Origin: Collinsella tanakaei
GTDB taxonomy: Bacteria; Actinomycetota; Coriobacteriia; Coriobacteriales; Coriobacteriaceae
Assembly (NCBI RefSeq): GCF_021531055.1
Contig: NZ_JADYTL010000002.1
Coordinates: 272,483-336,482, forward strand
Direction: 5' to 3'
Length of the DNA: 64,000 nt
Positions within the stretch are counted from its first letter, which is position 1. Each line of letters opens with the position of its first letter. Positions 25,122 through 34,840 of the stretch are shown piece after piece. The translations under genes were made by a program, and so were the position numbers. The notes beneath the pieces were generated by a model that saw only the letters and a list, made by a program, of their open reading frames with translations, made no database searches and was not told the origin of the DNA.

Positions 25122-25323
25122 CCGGAACTCAGTATTGACAGTGCGGACTCTCTATTGACAGTTGGAACTCCGTATTGACACAAACGGGGCGTTTTAGCCA
25201 AGTTCTGTCAGTACAGAGTTTCTGCTGTCAGTACTGAGTCCCCCGTGTCAGTACGGAGTCCCGGCTGTCAGTAGTGAGTCTCAGCTGTCAGTACGGAGCC
25301 CCGACGTCAGTACGGAGTTCCCA
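25122..25323. repeat. 20-bp inverted tandem array, locus 3
   Basis: About three left units (ATTGACAG type) lead to a core TTGACACAAACGGGGCG followed by about five inverted units. The core differs from locus 2 at only a couple of positions. Confidence 0.88.
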
Positions 25324-25390
25324 GTCGCGAGCTTCGACCGCCAGAAAGACGGCGCCCCGCCCGGCACGAAAGCCGAACGGGGCGCCGCGA

Positions 25391-25510
25391 GATGGGTTGG
25401 ACGGAACACGTCCCCGATCATCCGATGGGTTGGACGGAACACGTCCCCGATCATCAAAGATGGGTTGGACGGAACACGTCCCCGATCATCGAACACGTCC
25501 CCGATCATCC
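25391..25510. repeat. 3.6 tandem copies of the GAACACGTCCCC repeat
   Basis: Three units of about 32 bp (GATGGGTTGGACGGAACACG then TCCCCGATCATC) and one truncated unit end 2 bp from the stop codon of the molybdoenzyme gene at 25513. Confidence 0.88.
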
Positions 25511-25512
25511 AC

Positions 25513-28266
25513 CTAGCGCGTGTAGTACGTGTCCTCCAGCGGCAGCTTGGTGCGGTAGACGCCGTCGAGCGCGTAGTAGGCGCCCGCCACGGCCTGGGCC
25601 GTGGGGATCGTGGCGATCTCGCCGATGCCCTTGGCACCGTAGCCCACGGGCAGTAGCTCGTCTTTCTCCACGTAGATGGCGTTGATGAACGGGATGTCCG
25701 TGGAGCGGAAGAGCCCCAGCGTACCGAACTTGGCCTGCGGGACGCCATCGACGAGCGGGAAGTCCTCGGTCAGCGCGTAACCCATGCCCATGAGCACACC
25801 GCCCTCGATCTGACCCTGGATGGCGATGGGGTTCACCACCTTGCCGGAGTCGTGCGCGGCGTGGACCTCGGTCACGCGGCCGTCGTCGTCCAGGATCACG
25901 ACGTGCGTCGCGTAGCCGTAGGCCACGTGGCTCTTGGGGTTGGGCACATCGGCACCCAGCTTGTCGGTCTTCTCCAGGTACTCGTAGGAGAACTCGCGGC
26001 CCTCGAGCGCCGCCAGCGAGGTGGTCGGGTCGGCGGGGTGTATCGCGGAGCCCGGACCCGCATACGGCGTGCCGTCGGCGTACTCCACGACGAAGCCGTC
26101 ACCGTGGGCAACGACGGGCTCGCACGAAACCTCGTCGCCCGCCTCGACCGCCAGCATGGCGTCGCGCAGCAGGAAGGCGGCGCCGCGCACGGCCTCACCG
26201 GTGATGAGGGTCTGGCGCGAGCCGGAGGTGGTGCCGGAGTCCGGCGCGTTCTCGGTGGAGCACTCGCCGTTGACGATGTGCGACAGCGGCAGGCGCGTGG
26301 CCTCGGCCACGTCCTGCAAAAAGACGGTGTTGCAGCCCTGGCCGATGTCGGAGGTCGCCGAGTACACCACGGCGCGGCCGTCCTCCACGCGGATCTTGCA
26401 GCGGCCCGCGTCGGGCAGGCCCACGCCCACGCCGGCGTTCTTCATGGCGCAGGCGATGCCGGCATGACCCGGATGCGCGTCAAAGACGTCCTTCACGGCG
26501 AGCAAGGTCTCCTTGAGCGCCGTCGAGCAGTCGGCGATCTGGCCGTTGGGCAGCACCTTACCGGGCTCGATGGCATTGCGGTAGCGGATCTCCCACGGGC
26601 TGATGCCGACCTCCTCGGCCAGCAGGTTGATGAGCATCTCGAGGGCAAACTCGCTCTGGCACACGCCGAAGCCGCGGAAGGCGCCCGCCGGCGGGTTGTT
26701 GGTGTACCAGCCAAAGCCGCGGATGTCGGTGTTCTGGTAGCAGTACGGACCGACCGAGTGTGTGCAGGCGCGCTCGAGCACCGGGCCGCACAGCGACGCA
26801 TAGGCGCCCGTGTCGAAGTTGATCTCGCAGTCCAGGCCCGTGAAGATGCCGTTCTCGTCGCAACCGAGCGTGAATGTGCCCTCCATGGCGTGGCGCTTGG
26901 GATGGAACTTGATGGACTCCTCGCGCGTGAGACGGCACTTGACCGGGCGATTCACCGCGAGCGCGGCGAGCGCCGCCAGGTGCTGGACGGACACGTCCTC
27001 CTTGCCGCCGAAGCCGCCGCCCACGAGCATGGTCTCCACGACCACGCGCTCCGGGGTGGCATCCCAGCCGAGCATGTGGGCGATCTCCTTGCGGGAGTCG
27101 TAGGCACCCTGGTCGGACGAGCACACCTTGACGCCGTCCTTGTAGGGGAAGGCCACGGCGCACTCGGGCTCCAAGAAGGCGTGCTCGGTGAAGGGTGTGG
27201 TGAAGGTGCGTGTCACCTTGTGCGCGGAGTTCGCGAGCGCCGTCGCCGCGTCGCCGCGGACCACGTGGCGCTGCTGGCAGATGTTGTTCTCGAGTTCGAC
27301 CCAGTTACCGAAGGCCAGGAACTTATCGTGGAGCACCGGGGCGTCGTCGGCGCGGGCCTCGGCGATGCTCCGCACGGGCTCGAGCTCCTCGTAGGTGATC
27401 TTGACGAGCTTCTTGGCGCGCTCGAGCGTGGCGGCATCCTCGGCCACCACAAGGGCGATGGCGTCGCCCACGCAGCGGGTGACGTCGCCCTCGGCGATCA
27501 TGACGTCCCAGTCGTAGATGAGGTGGCCCACCGCGTTCACCGGCACGTCGGCCGCGGTCAGGACGGCGAGCACGCCGGGCAGGGCGCGGGCACGGTCCGC
27601 ATCGATCTTGACCACGCGGGCGCGCGGGTACTTGGAGCGCACGGCGGAGGCGTACGTGAGGTCGGGGAAGTCCGTCTCGTCGATGTCGTCGGGGTACTTG
27701 CCGTAGCCGAGCACCTTTCGGCGCACGTCCACGCGGAAGGCTCGCTCGCCCACGCCGTAGCGCTCGCCGCGCTCGAGCTCGGAATCGATCTGGGCCTCGC
27801 CGCGCAGGATGGCGGCGGCGAGTGCTATGCCCTCGATGATCTTCTTGTATCCCGTGCAGCGGCAGACGTTGCCCTTGATGGCTTCCTTGATCTGGTCCTC
27901 GGTGGGGTCGGCGACCTTGTGGATGAGGCCCGCACCCGCCATCACCATGCCGGGGATGCAAAAGCCGCACTGCACGGCGCCCACCGCGCCGAAGGCGTAG
28001 ACGAAGGCCTCCTGCTCGGCTGTGGGCAGGCCCTCGACGGTCACGATGTCGCGGCCGGCGGCGAGCTCGGTGGTGAGCACGCAGGCCTTGACGGCGTGAT
28101 CGTCGACGAGGATCGTGCAGGTGCCGCACGCGCCCTCCGAGCAGCCGTCCTTGGCGGAATGGATGTGCAGGTCGTCACGCAGGTAGCGCAGAAGCGGCTT
28201 CTTCTCGGTGACCGTGCGCTCGACGCCGTTGACGGTGAAGGTATAGCTCACCGGCTGTTTTGCCAT
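25513..28266 (-). CDS. Selenium-linked xanthine dehydrogenase-like Mo/Fe-S oxidoreductase (fused subunits)
   Basis: 917 residues. The N-terminal 2Fe-2S part has Cys42, Cys47, Cys50 and Cys62 (GCSEGACGTC) and a second cluster with Cys100, Cys103, Cys135 and Cys137 (QCGFCIPG; VCRCTGY). From about 180 onward it is the molybdopterin-binding subunit, with GGGFGGKED, GAFRGFGVCQ and GQGCNTVFLQ motifs. No FAD domain, as in the YgfK-associated XdhD-type enzymes that hydroxylate purines (hypoxanthine, xanthine, or the reverse from urate). No in-frame UGA is seen; selenium in this family is a labile cofactor rather than selenocysteine. It lies 14 bp after the ferredoxin gene in the ygfK operon. Confidence 0.92.
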   Translation of the reverse strand: MAKQPVSYTFTVNGVERTVTEKKPLLRYLRDDLHIHSAKDGCSEGACGTCTILVDDHAVKACVLTTELAAGRDIVTVEGLPTAEQEAFVYAFGAVGAVQCGFCIPGMVMAGAGLIHKVADPTEDQIKEAIKGNVCRCTGYKKIIEGIALAAAILRGEAQIDSELERGERYGVGERAFRVDVRRKVLGYGKYPDDIDETDFPDLTYASAVRSKYPRARVVKIDADRARALPGVLAVLTAADVPVNAVGHLIYDWDVMIAEGDVTRCVGDAIALVVAEDAATLERAKKLVKITYEELEPVRSIAEARADDAPVLHDKFLAFGNWVELENNICQQRHVVRGDAATALANSAHKVTRTFTTPFTEHAFLEPECAVAFPYKDGVKVCSSDQGAYDSRKEIAHMLGWDATPERVVVETMLVGGGFGGKEDVSVQHLAALAALAVNRPVKCRLTREESIKFHPKRHAMEGTFTLGCDENGIFTGLDCEINFDTGAYASLCGPVLERACTHSVGPYCYQNTDIRGFGWYTNNPPAGAFRGFGVCQSEFALEMLINLLAEEVGISPWEIRYRNAIEPGKVLPNGQIADCSTALKETLLAVKDVFDAHPGHAGIACAMKNAGVGVGLPDAGRCKIRVEDGRAVVYSATSDIGQGCNTVFLQDVAEATRLPLSHIVNGECSTENAPDSGTTSGSRQTLITGEAVRGAAFLLRDAMLAVEAGDEVSCEPVVAHGDGFVVEYADGTPYAGPGSAIHPADPTTSLAALEGREFSYEYLEKTDKLGADVPNPKSHVAYGYATHVVILDDDGRVTEVHAAHDSGKVVNPIAIQGQIEGGVLMGMGYALTEDFPLVDGVPQAKFGTLGLFRSTDIPFINAIYVEKDELLPVGYGAKGIGEIATIPTAQAVAGAYYALDGVYRTKLPLEDTYYTR

Positions 28267-28280
28267 GGCGATACCCCTCT

Positions 28281-28493
28281 CTATTCAGCTGCGGCGAAGA
28301 TGCCGAGCGTATCGTGGATGACGTGCTTGGGGCACTTGGTCGCGCACATGCCGCAGCTGATGCAGCGGGCGTAGTCGATGGCGGCCTGCTTGTCGACGAC
28401 GTGCATGGCGCCGCAGGGGCACACGCGCTCGCACATGCCGCAGCCGATGCAGCCCTCATCGGCGACCCAGATCTGATGGGTGGTCTCGGTCAT
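28281..28493 (-). CDS. Two-cluster 4Fe-4S ferredoxin
   Basis: 70 residues with two CxxCxxCxxxC motifs: GCIGCGMCERVCPCGA and RCISCGMCATKCPKHV. ATG at 28493 follows GGAGGGG; upstream codons fall in a repeat. It sits 104 bp after ygfK and 14 bp before the xanthine dehydrogenase-like gene, so it probably carries electrons between YgfK and the molybdoenzyme in the cytoplasm. Confidence 0.93.
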   Translation of the reverse strand: MTETTHQIWVADEGCIGCGMCERVCPCGAMHVVDKQAAIDYARCISCGMCATKCPKHVIHDTLGIFAAAE

Positions 28494-28530
28494 GATTCCC
28501 CTCCATTGGGACGGTACCGGACACCGGGGA

Positions 28531-28561
28531 TGTCCCGAAACGCCCCGGCCCTTTTGGGACA
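28531..28561. repeat. TGTCCC...GGGACA family repeat inside the purine operon
   Basis: TGTCCCGAAACGCCCCGG then CCCTTTTGGGACA, between ygfK and the ferredoxin gene. It could set differential mRNA stability within the operon. Confidence 0.7.
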
Positions 28562-28597
28562 TCGGGCGCGGGAACATCCCCGAATACGTGGCGGACG

Positions 28598-31597
28598 TTA
28601 CTCGCAGAACAGGTAGCCGTAGGAGTCGCGCACCGCGGCGATGGTGCGGCGCACGGCGTCGGGCACGCCGCAGCCGGCGTCGTCCACGTCCACGACGCGG
28701 ATCTCGCCGCCCAGACGCACGGAGAACTTCCCGTCGGCGAGCTTCATGAAGCCGTCGTTCTCGGAGGCGAGCATGTCGTCGCCGCTCCAGAACAGCGTGA
28801 GTTTATCCTTGTAGGGACGGCCGGTCTCATACGGGCAGAACACGGCGCAGTTGCCGCACTCGTTGCACATGCCGTCAACATGGACGACCTGCTGCTTGTC
28901 GAGGCCGGGCACCTCGATCGCCACGTTGGCGCGGTTGGGGCACACGTCGCAGCAGACCTCGCACACCGCGGCGCAGCCGAGGCAGCGGGTGTGGGTGCAG
29001 GTTGCCTTGTCGCGGCAGAGGTTGCCCTTCTTGGCGATGGAGGCCGCGACATCCAGCTGCTCGTTGGCGTCCGCGTAGTGGTTGAAGTCGACGTTCGCGA
29101 TCGCGCGGGCGACCTCGGCGGCGTCGGCGATGGCCTCGACGACGGTCGCCGGACCGCGACGGCAGTCGCCTGCGGCCCACACGCCGGCCACACCGGTGGC
29201 CACGCCGGCCGGACGGCCGCGGCGGTCGACCTCGACGCCGGCGCCCTCGTAGAGCGACGCGTCGATGCGCTCGCCCACCGCGCAGATCACGGTGGTGGCG
29301 GGCACGGTCACGGTCTCACCGGTCGGCTCGGGCGCACGGCGGCCGGAGGCGTCCGGCTCGCCGAGGCGCATGACGTTGCAGGTGAGCTCGCCGTCGGCCA
29401 GCGACACCGGGGCGAGCAGCTCCATGAACTCCACGCCGTCTTCGAGCGCGAAGTCCAGCTCCTCCTCGTCGGCGGGCATCTGGGCCTTGGTGCGGCGGTA
29501 GACCAGGCGGACGTTCTCCACGCCGGCGGCGCGCTTGGCCACGCGGGCGGCGTCCATGGCGGTGTTGCCGGCGCCGATGACCACGACGTCGGTGCCGAGC
29601 GACAGCGTCTCGGGCGCCTTCTTGGCGGCCTCGAGGAACTCGAGGACGTCGAGCTCGGCACCCTCGCCCAGGCCCGCGGAGCCGGGCAACCAGGCGCCGG
29701 TCGCCACGACGACGTCGGTGTAGCCCTCGGCACGCAGGGCGTCGATGGACTCGACGCGGGCGTTCAGCTTGACCTCGACGCCGAAGGCGCGGCAGAGCTC
29801 GACGTCGGCGTCGATGTCGGCGCTCGCGATGCGGAACTCGGGGATCACGTGGCGCACGATGCCGCCGAGTGTGTCCTTGGCCTCGAAGATCGTGACGGGC
29901 ACGCCCGCGCGCGACAGGAAGAACGCCACGGCGAGGCCGGCCGGGCCGCCACCGATGACGGCGACGTTCTTATCGGAGACCTTCTCGGAGGCCCCGGCCT
30001 TGAGGCGCGGCAGCACGCTGTTGAACGCCTCGTGCGCGGCGCGCAGCTTGCTCGCGCGGATCTGGGCGCCCTCGGGCTCGTAGAAGGCGCGCTCGCAGCT
30101 CTTGCCGCAGGGGTGCGGGCAGATGGTGCCGGTGATGTGCGGCAGCGCGTTGCGCTCGATGATGATGGAGAACGCGTCCTCGAAGCGGCCCTCCTCCACG
30201 GCGGCCAGGTAGGCCGGGATGTCCTGCGAGATGGGGCAGCCGGTGCGGCAGGGCGCGGTGAAGCAGTCCATGAGCGGCGTGCCGCCGGGCACCTTGGCCG
30301 AGGGCAGCTTGCGCAGCGGGTTGCGGTAGAGCGGGCTCACGAGCGAATCCTCCTGGATCGCCACGACGGCGTCGAGCGAGATGCCCTCGAACGCGCGACC
30401 GTCCAGATCCTCGAACTCGCCGGCGATCTGACTCATGCGCTCATAGCCGCCGGGCTTGAGCACGTCGGTCGCCATGGTGATCGGCCAGATGCCCGCGTCG
30501 TACAGCGAGCGGATGTTGTAGACCGTCGCACCGCCGGAGTAGGAGATGCGCAGCTTGCCACAGAACTGCTCGGTGATACGGCGCGCCACCTCGATGGTGA
30601 GCGAGAACAGCGTGCGACCGGACATGTACATCTCGTCGCTCGGCAGCTCGCCGCGGGTCACGTCGACCGGGAAGGTGTTGGTGAGCTTGACGCCGAAGTC
30701 CAAACCGCGCTCGGCGCACAGGGCCATCAGGCGCTCGAACATAGGCACGGCATCTTCCCATTGCAGGTCCTCGACGAAATGGCGGTCGTCGAAGGCGATG
30801 TAGTCGAAGCCGAGCTCGTTCAGGCGCGCACGGGCGAAGTCGTAGCCCAGAAGCGTCGGGTTGCACTTGATGTAGGTGTTGAGGTTCTTCTCGGTGATGA
30901 GGTAGGTGGCGATGCGCTCGATCTCGGCGGGCGGGCAGCCGTGCAGCGTGGACTCGGTGATGGAGTTGGACACGCGCGCCGGGATGGAGTCGACAAACGC
31001 GGCGTCGACGTTCTGGAAGCGGTCGAGGTTGGCCAGCGCCCACTCACGGCACTCGGCCCACACCTCGGAGCCGGAGGCGTCCTTCATGCCCTCGATGTAG
31101 GCGTCGACCTTCGGCGACTTGATGCCCTCCAGATCGTATCCCACGCTCATGTTGAACACGAAACCGTCGGGTTCGCCCAGGCCGTACTCGCGGGCGATCA
31201 GGTGGCAGGCGAACCAGGCCTTGACGTACTCGGCATAGGCCTGCGGCACCTCGAGCTCGGTGGACCACTCGCAGTTGTAGCACTCGTCAGCGGCGGTGAT
31301 GCAGGGCTTGTTCACGCAGGCCGACAGCTCCTCACCGTCCATGACCTGGACGGTCTTGAGCTCGAAGAAGCGCGAGCCGGCCACGTAGGCGGCGATGATG
31401 TTCTGCGCGAGCTGCGTGTTGGGGCCGGCGGCCGGGCCGAAGGGCGTCTCGATCTTCTCGTCGAAGATCGGCAGGGCGCCGGCGGCGTTGGCGCGCACGA
31501 TCTTGCGCACGCCGAAGATCGAGCCGGACTCGTCGTGCTCGGTCATCACCCAGTTCATCAGATTCGAAAACGGAATGGGCCTCATGATGTCGCTCAT
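28598..31597 (-). CDS. ygfK: YgfK, Fe-S flavoprotein of selenium-linked purine metabolism
   Basis: 999 residues. The N-terminal half is a dihydroorotate-dehydrogenase-like barrel with Cys clusters (PCRTGCPISQDIP near the middle). The central FAD domain starts VIGGGPAGLAVAFFLSRAGV, followed by the NAD(P)H motif VVVIGAGNTAMDAARVA. C-terminal ferredoxin-like clusters are CTHTRCLGCAAVCEVC and CNECGNCAVFCPYE. Start: AGAGGGG is 8 nt from the ATG at 31597 but only 2 nt from the one at 31603, so 31597 is preferred. Originally called a selenate reductase subunit, it is conserved with SsnA and XdhD and likely passes NAD(P)H electrons to the purine hydroxylase. Confidence 0.93.
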   Translation of the reverse strand: MSDIMRPIPFSNLMNWVMTEHDESGSIFGVRKIVRANAAGALPIFDEKIETPFGPAAGPNTQLAQNIIAAYVAGSRFFELKTVQVMDGEELSACVNKPCITAADECYNCEWSTELEVPQAYAEYVKAWFACHLIAREYGLGEPDGFVFNMSVGYDLEGIKSPKVDAYIEGMKDASGSEVWAECREWALANLDRFQNVDAAFVDSIPARVSNSITESTLHGCPPAEIERIATYLITEKNLNTYIKCNPTLLGYDFARARLNELGFDYIAFDDRHFVEDLQWEDAVPMFERLMALCAERGLDFGVKLTNTFPVDVTRGELPSDEMYMSGRTLFSLTIEVARRITEQFCGKLRISYSGGATVYNIRSLYDAGIWPITMATDVLKPGGYERMSQIAGEFEDLDGRAFEGISLDAVVAIQEDSLVSPLYRNPLRKLPSAKVPGGTPLMDCFTAPCRTGCPISQDIPAYLAAVEEGRFEDAFSIIIERNALPHITGTICPHPCGKSCERAFYEPEGAQIRASKLRAAHEAFNSVLPRLKAGASEKVSDKNVAVIGGGPAGLAVAFFLSRAGVPVTIFEAKDTLGGIVRHVIPEFRIASADIDADVELCRAFGVEVKLNARVESIDALRAEGYTDVVVATGAWLPGSAGLGEGAELDVLEFLEAAKKAPETLSLGTDVVVIGAGNTAMDAARVAKRAAGVENVRLVYRRTKAQMPADEEELDFALEDGVEFMELLAPVSLADGELTCNVMRLGEPDASGRRAPEPTGETVTVPATTVICAVGERIDASLYEGAGVEVDRRGRPAGVATGVAGVWAAGDCRRGPATVVEAIADAAEVARAIANVDFNHYADANEQLDVAASIAKKGNLCRDKATCTHTRCLGCAAVCEVCCDVCPNRANVAIEVPGLDKQQVVHVDGMCNECGNCAVFCPYETGRPYKDKLTLFWSGDDMLASENDGFMKLADGKFSVRLGGEIRVVDVDDAGCGVPDAVRRTIAAVRDSYGYLFCE

Positions 31598-31619
31598 TGT
31601 CATATCCCCTCTTATCGAT

Positions 31620-31699
31620 GGGTTGGTTGGGGACGTGTTCCATCCAACCCCTTCAATCCCTCTTGATGGGTTGGAGGGAACACGTCCCCCAACCAACCC
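31620..31699. repeat. Inverted pair of GAACACGTCCCC repeats
   Basis: 31620-31650 and 31668-31699 are reverse complements with few differences. They fill the ygfK-ssnA gap and abut the ssnA stop codon within about 10 bp. Confidence 0.88.
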
Positions 31700-31709
31700 G
31701 TTCACGTCT

Positions 31710-33062
31710 TTAGTAGGTGCGACCGTTCAGCTCGCCCCAAAGCTTCTTGCTCTGCTCCATGGTCCAGGCGTTGATGCGCTCCTCGTCGAAGGCCACGAAC
31801 TCGCGGTCGCGGTAGAGCACCTTGCCGTTGACGATCGTGGTGCGGCAGTTCTTGCCCATCATGCCGAACAGCATATGGCCGTCGACGTTCTCCTCGGAAA
31901 ACGGCGTGAACTTGTTGTAGTCCATCACGATCACGTCGGCGGCGGCACCGGGCGCCAGCACGCCGATCTTGCGACCGAAGTATTCGCTCGCCATGGCGGG
32001 GTTGTTCTGGAAGAGCATCGTCATGGCCTCGCCCCAGCCCACGTTGGGCATGGCGGCGTTGTGACGCTGGATGACGAGGAAGACCTTCAGGCTCTCGAGC
32101 ATGTCGTGCGTGTAGGCGTCGGTGCCCATGTGCACCGGGATGCCGCGACGGAAGAACTCGAGCACCGGCGCGCAGCCCACGGCGTTGCCCATGTTGGACT
32201 CGGGGTTGTTGACGATATGGGTACCGGTCTCCTTGATGATGTCCATCTCGGCGGGCGTGACGTGGATGCAGTGACCGAGCATCGTGCGCGGGCCGAGCAG
32301 GTCGTGCTGCAGCAGGCGCTCGATCGGCGAGATGCCGCCGCGGTTCTTCCGGCTGTCCCATACGTCGTTCATGCCCTCGCACACGTGGATGTGGAAGCCG
32401 GTGAGGCCGCCATTGGCCTCGGCCATCTTGTCCATCGTCTCGTCGGACAGCGTGAAGGTGGCGTGTCCGCCGAACATCGCGGCGATCATGGAGTTGCCCT
32501 CGGCCTGGGCCTTCGCGGCCCACTGCGCGAACTCGGCGTTCTCGGCGATCGACTGGTCGCGCTTGGCATCGCCGCGGCGGTCGGAGGTCTCGTAGCACAG
32601 GCACGCGCGGATGCCCGTCTCCTCGCAGACGTCCTTGATGGCAAAGAGGGACCCCGGGATCTCGCAGAAGCTCGCGTGGTGGTCGAAGATCGTGGTCACG
32701 CCGTCGCGCAGGCTGTCGAGCACCGTGGCGTAGGCGCTCGCGCGGGTGCCATCCAGTGTGAGGTTGTCATCGATCTTCCACCACTGCTGCTCGAGGTTCT
32801 CGAGGAAGTTGGTGGGGTTGCAGCCCTTGATGGCAAGGCCGCGAGCCAGGCCGGAATAGATGTGGGTATGGCAGTTCACGAGACCCGGCATGATGATGCC
32901 GCCGTGCGCGTCGACGTACTCGGCGCCGGGGTTGGCGGCGGTCAGCTCGCCTTCATCCCCCACCGCAACGATGGAATCTCCGTCGATCAGGACCGCGCCG
33001 CGCTCCAGATACGGCATCTCCTCGTCGCGAGTGACGACCGACCCGTTACCTACGATAAGCAT
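31710..33062 (-). CDS. ssnA: SsnA, putative aminohydrolase
   Basis: 450-residue amidohydrolase-superfamily enzyme. Metal ligands lie in GLVNCHTHIYSG, GFHIHVCEG, LGHCIHVTPAE and MGTDAY. ATG at 33062 follows AAGGGAGAA. SsnA proteins co-occur with YgfK and are related to guanine/cytosine-type deaminases; the natural substrate may be a purine-derived ring intermediate. It lies between the purine permease and ygfK on the same strand, 220 bp after the permease. Confidence 0.93.
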   Translation of the reverse strand: MLIVGNGSVVTRDEEMPYLERGAVLIDGDSIVAVGDEGELTAANPGAEYVDAHGGIIMPGLVNCHTHIYSGLARGLAIKGCNPTNFLENLEQQWWKIDDNLTLDGTRASAYATVLDSLRDGVTTIFDHHASFCEIPGSLFAIKDVCEETGIRACLCYETSDRRGDAKRDQSIAENAEFAQWAAKAQAEGNSMIAAMFGGHATFTLSDETMDKMAEANGGLTGFHIHVCEGMNDVWDSRKNRGGISPIERLLQHDLLGPRTMLGHCIHVTPAEMDIIKETGTHIVNNPESNMGNAVGCAPVLEFFRRGIPVHMGTDAYTHDMLESLKVFLVIQRHNAAMPNVGWGEAMTMLFQNNPAMASEYFGRKIGVLAPGAAADVIVMDYNKFTPFSEENVDGHMLFGMMGKNCRTTIVNGKVLYRDREFVAFDEERINAWTMEQSKKLWGELNGRTY

Positions 33063-33282
33063 GGGTTCTCCCTTCGTCGTCAAGGCGGGGTTTAACACCT
33101 CGGACATATGTTGTTGCGACGCGTCTCGGCCCGAGCCGGCGGGCGGGCACCTCCCCCGTCCTACGCGCACGCCCGGCGCGGTGTGCCGGGCGGATTATCC
33201 CTCGTCGCGCACGGTGCGGCGGATGGGACGCCGGACCGCGCGAGAGGGCGCCCTGCCGCACGGGACCGGGCGCCTGAGTCGC

Positions 33283-34674
33283 CTACTTCTTGTGATCGGG
33301 CAGCACGGCGCCGACCGCGGCCTCCTTGGCGGCGTCGACATGGCGGTCGACCGGAGGCGTCGGGGGAAGGATGAGGTTCAGGATGATGGCCATGATGGCG
33401 CAGGGAGTGATGGCGTTGGAGCCGACGACCGTCGAGATCCACGTGGGCATGCCCTCGCCGGCAAGGCAGCCGGAGGCCATCCAGATGCCGAGGCCGAACA
33501 CGACGGACGTGCCGACGATGGTGGCGACGCGCTGGGTCAGGCCCTCCTTGGTGAACATGCGGATGCCGTTCATGGTGATGGTGCCGAACACGCCGACGGT
33601 CGCGCCGCCGATGACCGGCTGCGGGATGGCGGTCAGCAGGGCGGACAGCTGCGGGAAGAGGCCGGCGAGCGCGAAGACCGCCGCCACGATGGCGAACACC
33701 CACTTGTTGATGACCTTGTTGGAGGCGATGATGCCGACGTTCTGGCCGAGCGCGCTGGTGGGCAGGCCGCCGATGAAGGCGGAGATGATGCTCGTCACGC
33801 CCTGCGACACGATGGCGCCGGACAGCTCGCGCTCCTCAGGCATGCGGTCGATGGAACCCAGGCAGGCGGCGGAGACGTCGCCGATGACCTGGATGGCGAC
33901 CATCGGGTAGACCACGGCGAGCGTGATGCAGACCTCGGGATGGAACTCGAGGGCATAGGGCATGAGCTTGGGCAGGGCGAAGACGCCGGCGCTGCCCACG
34001 CTCGAGAAGTCGAGCATACCGAAGGGCGCGGACACGATAATGCCCACGATCATGCCGAAGAACACGCTGCCGAGCTTGAGGGTGCCCTTGGTGAAGTTGG
34101 ACAGGAAGAACACGACCGCGAACGTGATGAGCGCCACGATCCAGCTCTGCGGGGTGCCCCAGATGGGCGTGCCCTCGCCGCCGGCCATGTACTTGACGGC
34201 CGTCGGGTACAGCGACACGCCGATCGTGAAGATGACCGTGCCGGTCACGACGGGCGGGAACAGGTTCTTGAGCTTGCTGTAGAACAGACCGAACAGGATC
34301 GCCGCGATACCGCCGACGATCTCGCCGCCGAGCAGGGAGCCGAACGAGAAGTCGGCACCCATGGCCTGCAGCGCCGGCAGGAAGGCGAACGAGACGCCCA
34401 TGACGATGGGCAGGCCGCCGCCGATGCGGCGGAACGGGGCGAACGCTTGGAGCGCTGTGTCGATCGCCGACAGGATCAGCGCCACCTGGATGATGTCGGT
34501 GCGCGCCTGGGCGTCCCAGTTGTACACCGACGCGATGATGATCGCCGGGGTGATGATGCCCGCGAACGAGGCCAGCACGTGCTGGAGCGCGCAGGGCACC
34601 ATATCCTTGATGGGGGGCATTCCCTCGCGCGTGAACAGCGCATCATGCGAGGAGGCCGTGATGCCGTTTGCCAT
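33283..34674 (-). CDS. NCS2 nucleobase:cation symporter (xanthine/urate type)
   Basis: 463 residues with about 12-14 helices. Family landmarks: PIVMGVSFAFLPALQAMG, the substrate-site helix with DVSAACLGSI, and the NAT signature ALGQNVGIIASNKV. Q-N-V-G resembles the Q-N-x-G of XanQ/UacT-type carriers, so xanthine or uric acid is the likely cargo. It is the first gene of the ssnA-ygfK-fd-xdh run and diverges from a YheO/DauR-type regulator at 35,121. Confidence 0.92.
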   Translation of the reverse strand: MANGITASSHDALFTREGMPPIKDMVPCALQHVLASFAGIITPAIIIASVYNWDAQARTDIIQVALILSAIDTALQAFAPFRRIGGGLPIVMGVSFAFLPALQAMGADFSFGSLLGGEIVGGIAAILFGLFYSKLKNLFPPVVTGTVIFTIGVSLYPTAVKYMAGGEGTPIWGTPQSWIVALITFAVVFFLSNFTKGTLKLGSVFFGMIVGIIVSAPFGMLDFSSVGSAGVFALPKLMPYALEFHPEVCITLAVVYPMVAIQVIGDVSAACLGSIDRMPEERELSGAIVSQGVTSIISAFIGGLPTSALGQNVGIIASNKVINKWVFAIVAAVFALAGLFPQLSALLTAIPQPVIGGATVGVFGTITMNGIRMFTKEGLTQRVATIVGTSVVFGLGIWMASGCLAGEGMPTWISTVVGSNAITPCAIMAIILNLILPPTPPVDRHVDAAKEAAVGAVLPDHKK

Positions 34675-34840
34675 ATCAGACCACTACTTTCTTCCAGGCC
34701 GCGGGGTGCCGTACCCGCAGCATTCCAGTTGCACCAATCGTAAGATAGGAAATTCTCATGTTCAATAATAATTTTTTACCACTCGCCAAACGGTAGGTTG
34801 AAGCCCGTAAGTGCGACCGATACGGAATGTGCCCGCAGAG

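Noticed and set aside
25513..28266. Selenocysteine in the xanthine dehydrogenase-like enzyme
   Set aside because: The reading frame is uninterrupted, with no in-frame UGA; selenium in this family is a labile cofactor.
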